Part shown: piece after piece, positions 17,001 to 25,193 of the stretch | Layout: each line of letters starts with the position of its first letter | Numbering within the stretch: the stretch's first letter is position 1 | Assembly: GCA_963736455.1 (NCBI GenBank) | Contig: CAVTON010000001.1 | Location: forward strand, 930,001 to 994,000 | From: DAHUXD01 sp963736455 | GTDB taxonomy: Bacteria; Acidobacteriota; Thermoanaerobaculia; UBA5066; Gp7-AA6 | DNA: 64,000 nt | Direction: 5' to 3' | Notes under the pieces: model-generated | The model's input: only the letters and a program-made list of their open reading frames with translations | Told to the model about the DNA's origin: nothing | Databases searched by the model: none | Made by a program: the position numbers and the translations under genes

Positions 17001-17163
17001 ACGTCCGGAAGGTAAATCGTCCCAGGAAGGGCGCGGGGTGCGAGATCGCGGGCGGCGGCTCGGCCGCCGCGATCCCGCCGGCGGCCGTCCATGCGGCAGC
17101 CAGGCGCAGAACGGCGCCGAAGAGACGCCGTCCCGAGGCTCCGGAGTCGCTTGAGGTGCGCAC
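14035..17163 (-). CDS. Propeller-type sensor diguanylate cyclase (Reg_prop, Y_Y_Y, GGDEF)
   Basis: A 1042-residue membrane sensor with a signal peptide, about twelve Reg_prop repeats such as AGTDDGLFRFDG that form a periplasmic beta-propeller, a Y_Y_Y domain (RYRHRMVGL), a transmembrane segment (IWAKILWLFVAVAALVAFVRW, ~775-795), a short coiled coil and a GGDEF domain. The active-site loop reads GGEEF at about 911-915, and RDSD five residues earlier forms the inhibitory I-site, so it can make cyclic-di-GMP and be feedback-inhibited. No histidine-kinase domain is present. The ligand is unknown. The start is GTG. A TATAAT on the minus strand lies at 17204-17199, about 35 bases upstream. Confidence 0.9.
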   Translation of the reverse strand: MRTSSDSGASGRRLFGAVLRLAAAWTAAGGIAAAEPPPAISHPAPFLGRFTFRTYAQEEGLSDTSVECVLQDHTGYLWAGTDDGLFRFDGRQFTRFGREQGLPQTRIYQLLETAEGRFYAATGAGLARLDGSRFVVLGEKSGLGPFAIGHEGLASDSTGTVYVGTDRGLYAGKNDRYVFDQEANALGEGPVVGVHWDASGALYYARAGRLYRKESGRAIEFGRPRGLPSDETIDDVESDPAGRLWVRTVKHLYRLPRGGQKFERDDEGLPESSEVGRLAFDDRGELLVPTVRGLAYEDHGAWRVIGRREGLASDAALSTLVDREGSLWIGLLGGGLDRRLGRGQFTNWTRDDGLSQEVVWSIARPKSKAGPGPIWVGTEQGLDRLDLRTGEVKGYDVSDGLGGNTINALAGGEDGSLWIGSWPGGVTRFLPDGGVRRYVPPGTSPEQFRVAAIRLRPDGDVWIGAVEGLYRLPAGSPSASLERVSVGGEAPDNVRAFAEDPAGTLYAASRQGILRLTGPSPRRFTTRDGLHEDFLSSIAFAADGSAVVAYRESIGAAKVIIEGDRMTVQPLSTANGLVSNKVVLAGRDAAGSIWIGTGTGADVFGPDWKHVARYGKPDGMISDDLDQNAFFAEDDGTVWLGSSRGLIRFQPGTTPAPEPPPPIVITAAQAGSRALDPSQPAVLDSGERNFSVSWAGLTFLEPRRVRYRHRMVGLVDQYTDTELTEARFPALPTGRYRFEVLCVAADGKVSGAPAVFQLQVRAAWWQTIWAKILWLFVAVAALVAFVRWRTRHLEAERRRLEEAVAARSAELAAANRELREASFTDALTGARNRRFFSTVIEDDVNRTLRVHSTPAQNRPRNCDLIFYIVDIDHFKEINDAYGHDRGDGVLAEMARRLTHVVRDSDRLIRWGGEEFLLISRDADRSRGDVLAGRVMQSVGSEPFDLGGGHKIRRTCSVGWAPFPWYPDSTRTFAFTEVLKLADRAMYLAKQSGRNRSVGAVPAGPYAVVGARNGEWWEKPLTEAEGSAVALVRTGGPVVVSED

Positions 17164-17198
17164 GGCGGTCTGTTTGCTGGGAGCGGGAACGCCTTCCC

Positions 17199-17204
17199 AT
17201 TATA
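17199..17204 (-). promoter_or_regulatory. Putative -10 box of the sensor cyclase gene
   Basis: A consensus TATAAT on the minus strand lies 35 bases upstream of the GTG start at 17163. No good -35 box is visible 16-18 bases further up. Confidence 0.35.
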
Positions 17205-17238
17205 GGGTCCAGGACGCGCCGGCGCCGGGCCGGGATCG

Positions 17239-20142
17239 CTACCGCCGTGGATCGGCGGAATCGCGGCGCGCCGGACGCGCCGGAGCGACCTCGGCGCTCG
17301 GTGCGGGGCCGAGAAACGGACCCGTGACGCTGCGCGGATTCGTTCGAAGGTCTGCGGGCGAGCCCTCGGCGACGATGCGGCCGCCGGCTTCGCCGCCGCC
17401 GGGACCGAGCTCGACGATCCAGTCGCAGGCCTCGAGGAATCCCAGGTTGTGCTCGACGGCGAGGACCGAGTGGCCGCGCGCGATCAGGCGGCGCAGCGTG
17501 GCGAGCAGGCGATCGACGTCGCGGGCGTGGAGGCCGGTGGTGGGCTCGTCGAAGAGAAACAGCGCTCCGCGCGAGGACGCCGGCCGGATGCCGAGGAAGG
17601 CCGCGAGCTTCAGCCTCTGGGCCTCTCCCCCCGAGAGCGTCGCCGTCGGCTGGCCGAGGCGCACGTAACCGAGACCCGCCTCGAGCAGCGGCTCGAGGCG
17701 GCGCACGATCTTCTCATCCGACGCGAAGAACGCGGACGCGTCCTCGACCGTCATCTCGAGCACGTCGTCGATGTTCTTTCCCCTCAGTCGGACTCCGAGC
17801 ACCCGGGCCTGGAAGCGCCGTCCGTCGCAGGCGTCGCAGCGCACCGTCACATCGGCGAGGAACTGCATGTCGATCGTCTGCCACCCCGTCCCGCGGCACG
17901 TCTCGCAGCGGCCGCCCGACGAGTTGAAGGAGAAATCCCGCGCCGTGATTCCGCGCGCGACGGCGCGGGACGAGCGAGCGAACAGTTGCCGGATCTCGTC
18001 CCACGCCTTGGTGTAGGTCACCGGGTTCGAGCGAGCGGAGCGGCCGAGGGGACTCTGGTCCACGAGCAGCAGGTCCGAGATCGCCTCGAAACCCTCGATG
18101 CGGTCGTGTTCCCCGACTTCGAACTGGGCCGCTCCCTTGACCCGCCGGGCGTACGCGTTGTGCAGGATCTGCCTCAGGAGCGTGGACTTCCCCGAGCCCG
18201 ACACGCCCGCCAGAGCGACCAGGCGTCCGAGCGGAAGGCGAATGGTGAGGTTCCTCAGGTTGTGCTGGCGCGCGCCCACGATGGTGAGAGCGCCCTCGGC
18301 GCGGCGAAAGGGAACGATGCGCGTCGGGCCGCGATCCGCGAGGCGGGAGCCGGGCGCGGAAGGCGACGCCCGCCGGCGCAGCAGCTCGCCGGTCGCCGAG
18401 CCCTTCACGCGAGCCAGCGCGCGAGGCGTCCCCGCGAACAGGACCTGGCCGCCGCGGCTGCCCGCGTCGGGGCCGAGGTCGATGACGTGGTCGGCCGCTT
18501 CGATCGCCTCCGGGTCGTGCTCGACCACGACCACCGTGTTGCCGCGGTCGGCGAGGCGCCGGAGAATCCCGAGAAGACGCCGCGTGTCCACCGCGTGGAG
18601 CCCGATCGTCGGCTCGTCGAGCACGTAGAGCGTCCCGGTCAGCGCGCCGCCGAGGGCGGACGCGAGACCGATCCGCTGCGACTCGCCGCCGGAGAGCGTG
18701 CGCGCGGCGCGGCAGAGCGTCAGGTAGTCGAGGCCCACGTCGTTCATGTACCCGACCCGCGCCCGCAGCTCCGCGACGACCGAGGACAGGCGCTCCTCCT
18801 CCACCGGGGAGAGCGACAGCTCGTCGAAAAACGTCTTCAGGTCCGCCAGGGACAGATCCGCGAGCTCGGCGATCGTGCGTCCGCGAAACCTCACCCAGAG
18901 CGCCGGCGGCGCCAGCCGCGCGCCCCGACACGCGCCGCACAGAGTGTAGGCGCGATAGCGCGCGAGCAGGACCCGGACGTGGATCTTGTAGCGCTTGGTC
19001 TCGAGCCAGTCGAAGAATCCGAGGACGCCGTAGAAATCGCCGCGGCCCCGGAGGAGCACCTCGCGCTCGTGGGCGGACAGGCGCGCGACGGGCACGTCCG
19101 TCCGGACGGAGTATCGACGGCACGCCCGAAACAGATCGTCGTAGGCGGATTCGTACGCCGGGGTGTTCCACGGAGCGACCGGCCGTTCCGAAAGGGTGAG
19201 GTCGCGGTCGGGGATCGCCTTCTCGAGGTCCACTCCGATGACCCGACCGAAACCCTGGCAGGCCGGACATGCGCCGAGCGGCGAGTTGAACGCGAAGAGC
19301 GGCGGCGTCGGGTCCCGGAACTCCCGGCCGCACCGGGGACAGTGCAGGCCGCGACGAAACGTCCGGATGCGTTCGCCGATGCGCGCCTCGAGCGCGCCGG
19401 CCAGCGCGAACGCCGTCTCCGCCGCGGAGGCGAGCTCCGGGCGCGACGCGGCGCCGACGACGAAGCGTCCGACGACCAGACGCAGACGCCCCTCCGGGTC
19501 CACGAGACCCGCCGTGTCCTCCCCGATCTCCGCGATCTCTCCGTCGGGAGTCAGGGCGCGGAAGAAGCCCCCGCGTTTGTATTCCGCGATCCGGGCGGCC
19601 TCCGTCGGACCCCGTTTGCGGCGCGGCGCCGGCGACATTCCGGGCTCCTTCCAGGCGATGGGCGCGACCAGCACGGCTCGGGAGCCGTCCTCCGACGCGC
19701 AGAGCTCTTCGACGGCGCGGTCCACCCCGCCCGGCACGGCGGCCTCGCCGCAATCCGGGCAGGAGGTCGTCCCGCCATGGGAGAAGAGCAGGCGCAGGGA
19801 ATCGTGGATCTCGGTCTGCGTCCCGACGGTCGAGCGAGCGTTGCGCACGCCGTTCTTCTGCTCGAGGGCGATGGCCGGCGGCACCGGCTCGATCGAATCG
19901 ACGTCGGGGCGATCGAGCCGCTCGAGAAACTGGCGCGCGTACGTCGAAAGGGACTCCGCGTAACGGCGCTGTCCCTCGGCATAGAGCGTATCGAAGGCGA
20001 GCGACGACTTGCCCGAGCCGGAGACGCCCGTCACGACCGTCAGCCGCCCGAGCGGGATGTCCGCGGAGACGTTCTTCAGGTTGTGGGTCCGGGCTCCCCG
20101 GATGCGAATGGGAGACGGACGGAGGGATTTGGGCTTCTTCAC
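17239..20142 (-). CDS. uvrA: UvrA-type excinuclease ATPase (possibly a paralogue)
   Basis: A 967-residue UvrA protein, which in complex with UvrB locates bulky DNA lesions. It has two ABC modules: GVSGSGKSSLAF near residue 35, the UvrB-binding region, zinc clusters (HCPRCGREF with ACPAC; GGRCETC with RCDAC), signatures LSGGESQRIGLA and LSGGEAQRLKLA, and Walker B LYVLDEPTIGLH and LFLFDEPTTGLH. Segments such as EQKNGVRNARSTVG diverge from the canonical EQKTTSRNPRSTVG, so it may be a UvrA paralogue. The GTG at 20142 is chosen because TACATT ends 10 bases upstream. An ATG at 20202 is in frame but would overlap the PBP gene. Confidence 0.87.
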   Translation of the reverse strand: MKKPKSLRPSPIRIRGARTHNLKNVSADIPLGRLTVVTGVSGSGKSSLAFDTLYAEGQRRYAESLSTYARQFLERLDRPDVDSIEPVPPAIALEQKNGVRNARSTVGTQTEIHDSLRLLFSHGGTTSCPDCGEAAVPGGVDRAVEELCASEDGSRAVLVAPIAWKEPGMSPAPRRKRGPTEAARIAEYKRGGFFRALTPDGEIAEIGEDTAGLVDPEGRLRLVVGRFVVGAASRPELASAAETAFALAGALEARIGERIRTFRRGLHCPRCGREFRDPTPPLFAFNSPLGACPACQGFGRVIGVDLEKAIPDRDLTLSERPVAPWNTPAYESAYDDLFRACRRYSVRTDVPVARLSAHEREVLLRGRGDFYGVLGFFDWLETKRYKIHVRVLLARYRAYTLCGACRGARLAPPALWVRFRGRTIAELADLSLADLKTFFDELSLSPVEEERLSSVVAELRARVGYMNDVGLDYLTLCRAARTLSGGESQRIGLASALGGALTGTLYVLDEPTIGLHAVDTRRLLGILRRLADRGNTVVVVEHDPEAIEAADHVIDLGPDAGSRGGQVLFAGTPRALARVKGSATGELLRRRASPSAPGSRLADRGPTRIVPFRRAEGALTIVGARQHNLRNLTIRLPLGRLVALAGVSGSGKSTLLRQILHNAYARRVKGAAQFEVGEHDRIEGFEAISDLLLVDQSPLGRSARSNPVTYTKAWDEIRQLFARSSRAVARGITARDFSFNSSGGRCETCRGTGWQTIDMQFLADVTVRCDACDGRRFQARVLGVRLRGKNIDDVLEMTVEDASAFFASDEKIVRRLEPLLEAGLGYVRLGQPTATLSGGEAQRLKLAAFLGIRPASSRGALFLFDEPTTGLHARDVDRLLATLRRLIARGHSVLAVEHNLGFLEACDWIVELGPGGGEAGGRIVAEGSPADLRTNPRSVTGPFLGPAPSAEVAPARPARRDSADPRR

Positions 20143-20152
20143 CGAAACAGCG

Positions 20153-20158
20153 AATGTA
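20153..20158 (-). promoter_or_regulatory. Putative -10 box of uvrA
   Basis: TACATT on the minus strand ends 10 bases before the GTG at 20142, with no Shine-Dalgarno. This supports the shorter start and a leaderless transcript. Confidence 0.4.
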
Positions 20159-20180
20159 TCAGGAATCGAACGTCCGACCG

Positions 20181-22487
20181 TCAGCCCCCGTGGACCGGGC
20201 AAGCGATCGTCGGCGCCGATCCCTCGAGAAAGACCTCCGACATCGTCTGGGGACAGCGAGGCCCGGCGAGAAATCCGGTCGTCGGATCGATCTCCGCGGT
20301 CACGATGTCGGACGGCACCGGAAAACCCTCCGCGAAATACTGCGACGGGACCGACTTCGAAAAATCCGCGAAAATCGGCACGGCGGCCTGGGTGCCCGAG
20401 AGATTCAAACCCCGGTTGTCGTCGTACCCGACCCAGACCGCCGCGATGAAACGCGGCGAATAGCCCACGAACCAGGCGTCGCGGCCGTCGTTGGTCGTGC
20501 CGGTCTTGCCGGCCAGCGTGCCCGTCAGTCCCCTGCTGCGCGCGCCCGCCCCCGTGCCGCGATTCACGGCGCCCTGCAGGATCGAGTTGACGAGATAGAC
20601 CGCGTCCGCGGGAAGGGCGAGGCTCAGCGTCGCGGCCTTGCGGTCGAGAACACGGCCGTCACCGGTCGTCACTCCCACGATCGCGTTCGGCGGCACGCGG
20701 ACGCCGCTGTTGGCGAAGACGGAGTAGGCCCCGGCGATCTCCATGGGGGAGATCTCGAAGGCGCCGAGCGCGACCGATGGATACCCGCGCAGGCGCGACC
20801 CGATCCCGGCGTCGCGAGCCGCGCCGAGGACGTAGTCGAGGCCGGCCATCAACGAGACGCGCACGGTGGGAATGTTGATCGAGCGCTCGAGCGCCTGGCG
20901 CGCGGACATCGGCCCGCGATAGTCGTTGTCGTAGTCGTGCGGCGTCCACATCTCCTCGTCGGTCTTCTGGCCCCATTCGACGGTGATCGGGGTGTCCATC
21001 AGGATCGTCGCCGGCGTGACGGGAGGATCGAGGTCCCGGCGCGCGAAGCCCGCCAGGTAGACGAACGGCTTGAAGAGACTTCCCGGCTGGCGGTGAGCCT
21101 GCGTCACGCGATTGAACTGCGAGAGCCGGTAGTCGCGCCCGCCGACGAGCGCGCGCACGCCCCCCGTCTGAGGCTCGAGCACGATGAGGGCTCCCTGGAG
21201 CGGCGCCTGCTTCGAGGCCGTGGCCAGGCGCTTGTACGCCTTCTCGAGATTCTCGAGCCCCAGGGTCACGGAGCGCTGCGCCGCCTGTTGAAGGTCCACG
21301 TCGAGCGTCGTGTAGATCTGGAGCCCTTCCGTCTCGAGCTCGTGGCCATAGCGCTCGGCCAGCTCGCCCTTGACGAAATCCAGGAAGTGCGGCGCGCGCG
21401 TCCGCTCTTCGATCCGCGTCTTCGGCGTCACGGGCTCGGCGAGCGCCGCCCGGAGGGCCGCGTCGTCGATCTTCCCCTCGTCCCGCATCAGGTGCAGGAC
21501 GAGGTCGCGCCGCTGGCGCGTCCGGTCGGGGCTGCGGAAGGGCGAGTAGGCGTTGGGAGCGCGAATCATTCCGGCGAGAGTGGCCGCCTGGGCCAGGTCG
21601 AGGTCCGAGACCTCGGTTCCGAAATAGTAGCGGGACGCTTCTCCGACGCCGGTGATCGCCACGGCTCCGCGGCGGCCGAGGTAGATCTCGTTCAAGTACG
21701 CGTCGAGGATGTCGTCCTTCGAATAGCGGGCGTCGAGGATCACGGCCATGACCGCCTCGACGGCCTTGCGACGGACCGTGCGCTCCGGAGAGAGATACAG
21801 GTTCTTGACGAGCTGCTGCGTCAGCGTCGAGCCGCCCTGCATCATCCCGCCGGTCATCGTCTTGAAGACCGCCCCGAGAAGGCGCCGAACCGAGACCCCG
21901 GTGTGCCGGTAGAAGTCGCGGTCCTCCGTCACGAGCACGGCGTTCACCAGGGCCGGCGGCACCTCGGGCAGGCGGACGATGGTCCGGTCCTCGAGCTCCG
22001 CGCCGAAGACCGAGCCGAGCCTCTCGGGCTCGAGGATGAGGGCGGCGACGGGGCTTCCCGCACCGTCGGTCAGCGACTTGACGCGCCCGCCCGACAGAAC
22101 GACGCGCACGTGCTGACCCGGAAACGTCCGCCCCGGGTAGCGAAAGCCGCGCGTGCGCACCTCGAGTCCGTCCCTCTCCCGGCGATAGTGGCCGGGCCGG
22201 TCGGGCGGCTCCTCCCCTTCCTGGTAGTAGAGACGCGACAGCTTCGCCGTGAGGCTCGCGACCGACGACGCGTCGCCCGGGCGGAGGACCCAGAGATCCG
22301 AATAGATCCGCGAGGGCAGATTCCAGCGCCGCCCGTCGAAGCGGCCGACCACGCGCGCCGTGAAGTACGCCAGCCCGAGCACGCCGGAGAGCAGCAGGCT
22401 CCCGAAGACGGCGAGGATCGGCAGACGATGCCGGTCGATCCAGTCGAGCAGGGGGACGTCGCGGATCCCGGGCGATTCCTCGTCCAC
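20181..22487 (-). CDS. Bifunctional class A penicillin-binding protein (PBP1b-like)
   Basis: A 768-residue peptidoglycan synthase. It has a membrane helix (LPILAVFGSLLLSGVLGLAYF, ~22-42), a PBP1b-like linker domain (~60-170), a GT51 glycosyltransferase (catalytic E188 in VTEDRDFYRHTG, then GGSTLTQQLVKNLY) and a transpeptidase with SxxK S470-LFK (QPGSLFKP), SxN S534IN and KTGTT at 659-663. All catalytic motifs are present. The C-terminal SSxxxx-like PASTA domain is absent. The start is GTG with no Shine-Dalgarno. It diverges from the O-antigen-ligase-like gene, 33 bases away. It polymerises and crosslinks the cell wall outside the inner membrane. Confidence 0.92.
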   Translation of the reverse strand: MDEESPGIRDVPLLDWIDRHRLPILAVFGSLLLSGVLGLAYFTARVVGRFDGRRWNLPSRIYSDLWVLRPGDASSVASLTAKLSRLYYQEGEEPPDRPGHYRRERDGLEVRTRGFRYPGRTFPGQHVRVVLSGGRVKSLTDGAGSPVAALILEPERLGSVFGAELEDRTIVRLPEVPPALVNAVLVTEDRDFYRHTGVSVRRLLGAVFKTMTGGMMQGGSTLTQQLVKNLYLSPERTVRRKAVEAVMAVILDARYSKDDILDAYLNEIYLGRRGAVAITGVGEASRYYFGTEVSDLDLAQAATLAGMIRAPNAYSPFRSPDRTRQRRDLVLHLMRDEGKIDDAALRAALAEPVTPKTRIEERTRAPHFLDFVKGELAERYGHELETEGLQIYTTLDVDLQQAAQRSVTLGLENLEKAYKRLATASKQAPLQGALIVLEPQTGGVRALVGGRDYRLSQFNRVTQAHRQPGSLFKPFVYLAGFARRDLDPPVTPATILMDTPITVEWGQKTDEEMWTPHDYDNDYRGPMSARQALERSINIPTVRVSLMAGLDYVLGAARDAGIGSRLRGYPSVALGAFEISPMEIAGAYSVFANSGVRVPPNAIVGVTTGDGRVLDRKAATLSLALPADAVYLVNSILQGAVNRGTGAGARSRGLTGTLAGKTGTTNDGRDAWFVGYSPRFIAAVWVGYDDNRGLNLSGTQAAVPIFADFSKSVPSQYFAEGFPVPSDIVTAEIDPTTGFLAGPRCPQTMSEVFLEGSAPTIACPVHGG

Positions 22488-22505
22488 CGCCGGAGGATAA
22501 CGTCA

Positions 22506-22511
22506 TAACAT
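22506..22511 (+). promoter_or_regulatory. Putative -10 box before the TTG-started membrane protein gene
   Basis: TAACAT ends 9 bases before the TTG at 22521. No Shine-Dalgarno is present, so this box supports a leaderless start. Confidence 0.3.
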
Positions 22512-22520
22512 CCCGTCCGC

Positions 22521-23882
22521 TTGTCGAAGAAGCGGCGCCAGCCCGGTCGGATCGAAGCCGCCGAGCGCGGCTCGAGGCGCGACCCCGGCGCGATCGTCGG
22601 AGCCGCCGCGCTCGCCGTCGTGCTCGCCGGAACGGCTCTCGCCGTGGACACGGAGGCCGGCGCGGCGTTCGACGCGCCCAAACGGCTGATCGCGATGGCC
22701 GGGATCGCGCTCGCCGCTGCGGCGACGTTCGCGTGGCGGCCGGGAGGCGGCCGCCACGCGCGACCTCGATGGAACGCCGGCCCGACGGCCCGCCGCGCGG
22801 CGCTCGCGCTCACGGCCGCGGCGCTGGTGCTCGGCCTCGTCTCATCCCTCGTCTCGCCGCGGCGAGCCGTGTCGCTCGACGCCATGCGGTCCGTGGCGAT
22901 CTTCGCGCTGCTGCTGCCTCTCGGAGCCTCCCGCGCCGTGGAGGCCGGCGAGCGGTGGCTCGTCGGCACCTTTCTCGCGGCCACGGCCGGCAACTCGGTG
23001 GTCTCGATCCTCGAGAGCCGGGATCTCTACCATCCTTTTCCGCTCGAGACCTTCGGCGCCCGGCAGGAGACCGGCGCTCTGGCGGGCAACGTCGGGTACC
23101 TCGCCCTGAGCGTCGCGCTCGCCGGGGTTCTCGCGCTCGGGCTCTTGCCGGTCACGGGGAGGACGGGCCGTCGCGCCGCGATCGGCGCGGCGCTCGTTCT
23201 GTTCGCCGCCGACCTTCTGGTCAACCAGAACCTCACGGCCCTGACCTCGGCCCTGGCGGGCGCCGCGGTCTTTCTCGCCGTCCGCTACCGGCGCCGCGCC
23301 GTGCTCCCGATGGGCGCCGCCCTGCTCGCGGCCGCGCTCGCCGCCATCGCGTATGCGCCGCTGCGCTCGCGGGCTCAGGAGCTTTCGAACGCCGCCCGAT
23401 CGGGAAACTGGGACGCGATCGTCTCCTTCCGCGGAGGGGCATGGGCCGCGGCGGCGGAGATGGCGCGGGAGCGACCCTGGGTCGGCTACGGTCCGGGCAC
23501 CTACGGCGCGGAGTACGTGCCGCATCGGCTCGCGGCCGAGATCCGGGCGCATCGGCGCTTCGTGGTGCCTCTGCTGACGAGCTCGTACGCCGAAGCGCAC
23601 TGCGACTACCTGCAGGTCTTCAGCGACGCCGGCATTCCCGCCGGGCTGATGATCCTCGGCGCCGTCGTCTGCCTCTTCGCGTCGGTCGGCGCGGTTGCCA
23701 CGCGCGGCAGGAGTCCCGAGGCCGCGATCCTGCTGGCGGTCCTCGCGGCCGGCGCGACGGGAGCCCTCACGTGGTTTCCGCTCCAGCGCCCCGTGACCGC
23801 GGTGCCCCTACTGCTCGCCGCGGGCCGCGCCTGGAGAATCTCCGCGTCCCGCTCCGGCGGGTCGGACGAGGCTGCAGCGTGA
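22521..23882 (+). CDS. O-antigen ligase-like/polymerase membrane protein
   Basis: A 453-residue protein with about ten transmembrane helices and a large non-membrane loop containing ARERPWVGYGPGTYGAEY and LLTSSYAEAHCDYLQVFSDAG. The GxGxGT-like motif and the HxxYLQ-type histidine loop are typical of O-antigen ligase (Wzy/WaaL superfamily) proteins, which polymerise or ligate surface polysaccharides in the periplasm. It starts with TTG and lacks a ribosome binding site. Its stop overlaps the next gene's GTG. Ligase versus polymerase cannot be settled from sequence. Confidence 0.8.
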   Translation: MSKKRRQPGRIEAAERGSRRDPGAIVGAAALAVVLAGTALAVDTEAGAAFDAPKRLIAMAGIALAAAATFAWRPGGGRHARPRWNAGPTARRAALALTAAALVLGLVSSLVSPRRAVSLDAMRSVAIFALLLPLGASRAVEAGERWLVGTFLAATAGNSVVSILESRDLYHPFPLETFGARQETGALAGNVGYLALSVALAGVLALGLLPVTGRTGRRAAIGAALVLFAADLLVNQNLTALTSALAGAAVFLAVRYRRRAVLPMGAALLAAALAAIAYAPLRSRAQELSNAARSGNWDAIVSFRGGAWAAAAEMARERPWVGYGPGTYGAEYVPHRLAAEIRAHRRFVVPLLTSSYAEAHCDYLQVFSDAGIPAGLMILGAVVCLFASVGAVATRGRSPEAAILLAVLAAGATGALTWFPLQRPVTAVPLLLAAGRAWRISASRSGGSDEAAA

Positions 23883-24415
23883 GACGTCTCGTGCTCGGCA
23901 TCGCCTTCGTCGCGGCCCTCGCCCTCCTGGTCGCGCCCGAGTTCCCGCGCTACGCCGCCGAACGCCGCATCGGCCGGGCCACGAACGCCTTCCGGGCCCT
24001 GCTCGACCGCACGGGAGACCCGGAGACCGCGCGCAACGTGGTCGCCGTCGGCGAGCTCGCGCTGCGCACCGCCGTTCACCTCCCCGGCGATCCGCGTCCC
24101 TGGATGCTGGCCGGATCTTCCTACCTCGTGACGGGACAGCCGGAGCGCGCCCTCGAGTTCTATCGCGAGGGCTTCGCGACCGGCGAGCGCGCGGAGATCG
24201 ATCTGAATCTCGGGCGCGCCTACGCCCTGTTGAAGCGAGACGCGAGCGCCAGTGCCGCCTACGTGCGCGCGGGCTGGATCAGTCCCGAGATCCTGGCCTC
24301 GCTGCCGCCCGACCAGAAGGCTCCGGCACTCGCGGAGACGCGCCGGCTCGCCGCGGAGCTCGCGGCCGGCCGGCTCGACGCGCCGCCGCCGCTCCCCTCG
24401 GAGGAGCGCCGCTAG
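23879..24415 (+). CDS. Exported TPR-like protein
   Basis: A 178-residue protein with an N-terminal hydrophobic segment (LVLGIAFVAALALLVAPEF, ~4-22) and TPR-like helices (LAGSSYLVTGQPERALEFYREGF and NLGRAYALLKRDASASAAYVRAG; given in pieces). It is probably a membrane-tethered scaffold in the periplasm. The GTG overlaps the stop of the polymerase-like gene (GTGA), so the pair is coupled, and such TPR proteins often accompany O-antigen ligase-type proteins. The stop is one base from the convergent glycosyltransferase. Confidence 0.75.
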   Translation: MRRLVLGIAFVAALALLVAPEFPRYAAERRIGRATNAFRALLDRTGDPETARNVVAVGELALRTAVHLPGDPRPWMLAGSSYLVTGQPERALEFYREGFATGERAEIDLNLGRAYALLKRDASASAAYVRAGWISPEILASLPPDQKAPALAETRRLAAELAAGRLDAPPPLPSEERR

Positions 24416-24416
24416 C

Positions 24417-25193
24417 TCAGGCCTTCGCGGGAACCGCCGCCGGCTCGCGGAAGATGCGGCTCGACCAGATTCCCCAGGCGTGGAGCTTGTACAGCAGCAT
24501 CGTCTTCAGGATCGCCATCCCGTAGCGCACCGACGGGCCGAAGGCGATCTGCGAGGCCTCGTCGAAGTACCGCGTCTCGATCGGAATCTCGCAGATGCGC
24601 AGGCCCTTCGCCATTCCCTGGGCGATGATCTCCGTGTCGAAGACGAACCCGTCCGAGTTCGCCTCCAGGTTGACCCCCTCCAGGTAGCGGCGGGTGTAGG
24701 CGCGGAAGCCGCTGTGGTACTCGGTCAGATAGATCAGGAACGTGGCGTTCTCGATCGCCGTCAGGAGGATGTTGCCGAGGTACTTCCACTTGGGCATGCC
24801 GCCCTGGATCGGCCGTCCTCCGAGCATGCGACTGCCGAAGGCGGCGTCGAAATGGCCGTCCTCGAGGGCCTGGAGCAGGTGCGGGATGACGGTCGGATCG
24901 TACTGGTGGTCGGGGTGCACCATGACGACGACGTCCGCGCCGCGCTCGAGCGCCGTCCGATAGCAGGTCTTCTGGTTGCCGCCGTATCCGCGGTTCTTCG
25001 GATGGACGACGACGTGGATGCCCAGGCGGCGCGCGATCTCGACGGTCCGGTCCTTCGAGCCGTCGTCCACGAGGATGATGTCGTCGACGTGCGATTTCGG
25101 TACGTCGGCATAGGTCCGCTCGAGGGTCTGTTCCGCGTTGTACGCGGGCATGACGACCGCCACGCGGCGCCGCGCCGGCGCGCTAGATTCCAC
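24417..25193 (-). CDS. Family 2 glycosyltransferase, DPM1-like
   Basis: A 258-residue GT2 enzyme with the usual opening VAVVMPAYNAEQTLERTY, the donor-binding DDGSKD near residues 43-48 and a DxD-like HPDHQYDP. The later EYHSGFRAYTRRYLE and the aspartate-containing VFDTEIIAQ fit the polyprenyl-phosphate mannosyl/glucosyl transferase group. It lacks the C-terminal membrane helices of GtrB. It ends the EPS operon on the minus strand, overlapping the sugar transferase gene by 11 bases. The donor sugar cannot be told. Confidence 0.87.
   Translation of the reverse strand: MESSAPARRRVAVVMPAYNAEQTLERTYADVPKSHVDDIILVDDGSKDRTVEIARRLGIHVVVHPKNRGYGGNQKTCYRTALERGADVVVMVHPDHQYDPTVIPHLLQALEDGHFDAAFGSRMLGGRPIQGGMPKWKYLGNILLTAIENATFLIYLTEYHSGFRAYTRRYLEGVNLEANSDGFVFDTEIIAQGMAKGLRICEIPIETRYFDEASQIAFGPSVRYGMAILKTMLLYKLHAWGIWSSRIFREPAAVPAKA

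Noticed and set aside
13978..17154. A 1,058-codon plus-strand frame opposite the sensor cyclase
   Set aside because: It has no domain and its composition is Arg/Asp/Leu/Val-rich. It mirrors the GC-rich antisense of a real gene.
20143..20202. Longer uvrA start at ATG 20202
   Set aside because: It would overlap the PBP gene and adds residues not typical of UvrA. The GTG at 20142 has a -10-like box and fits the family N-terminus.
17449..20463. A 1,004-codon plus-strand frame opposite uvrA
   Set aside because: It is a shadow of uvrA with no recognisable motif.
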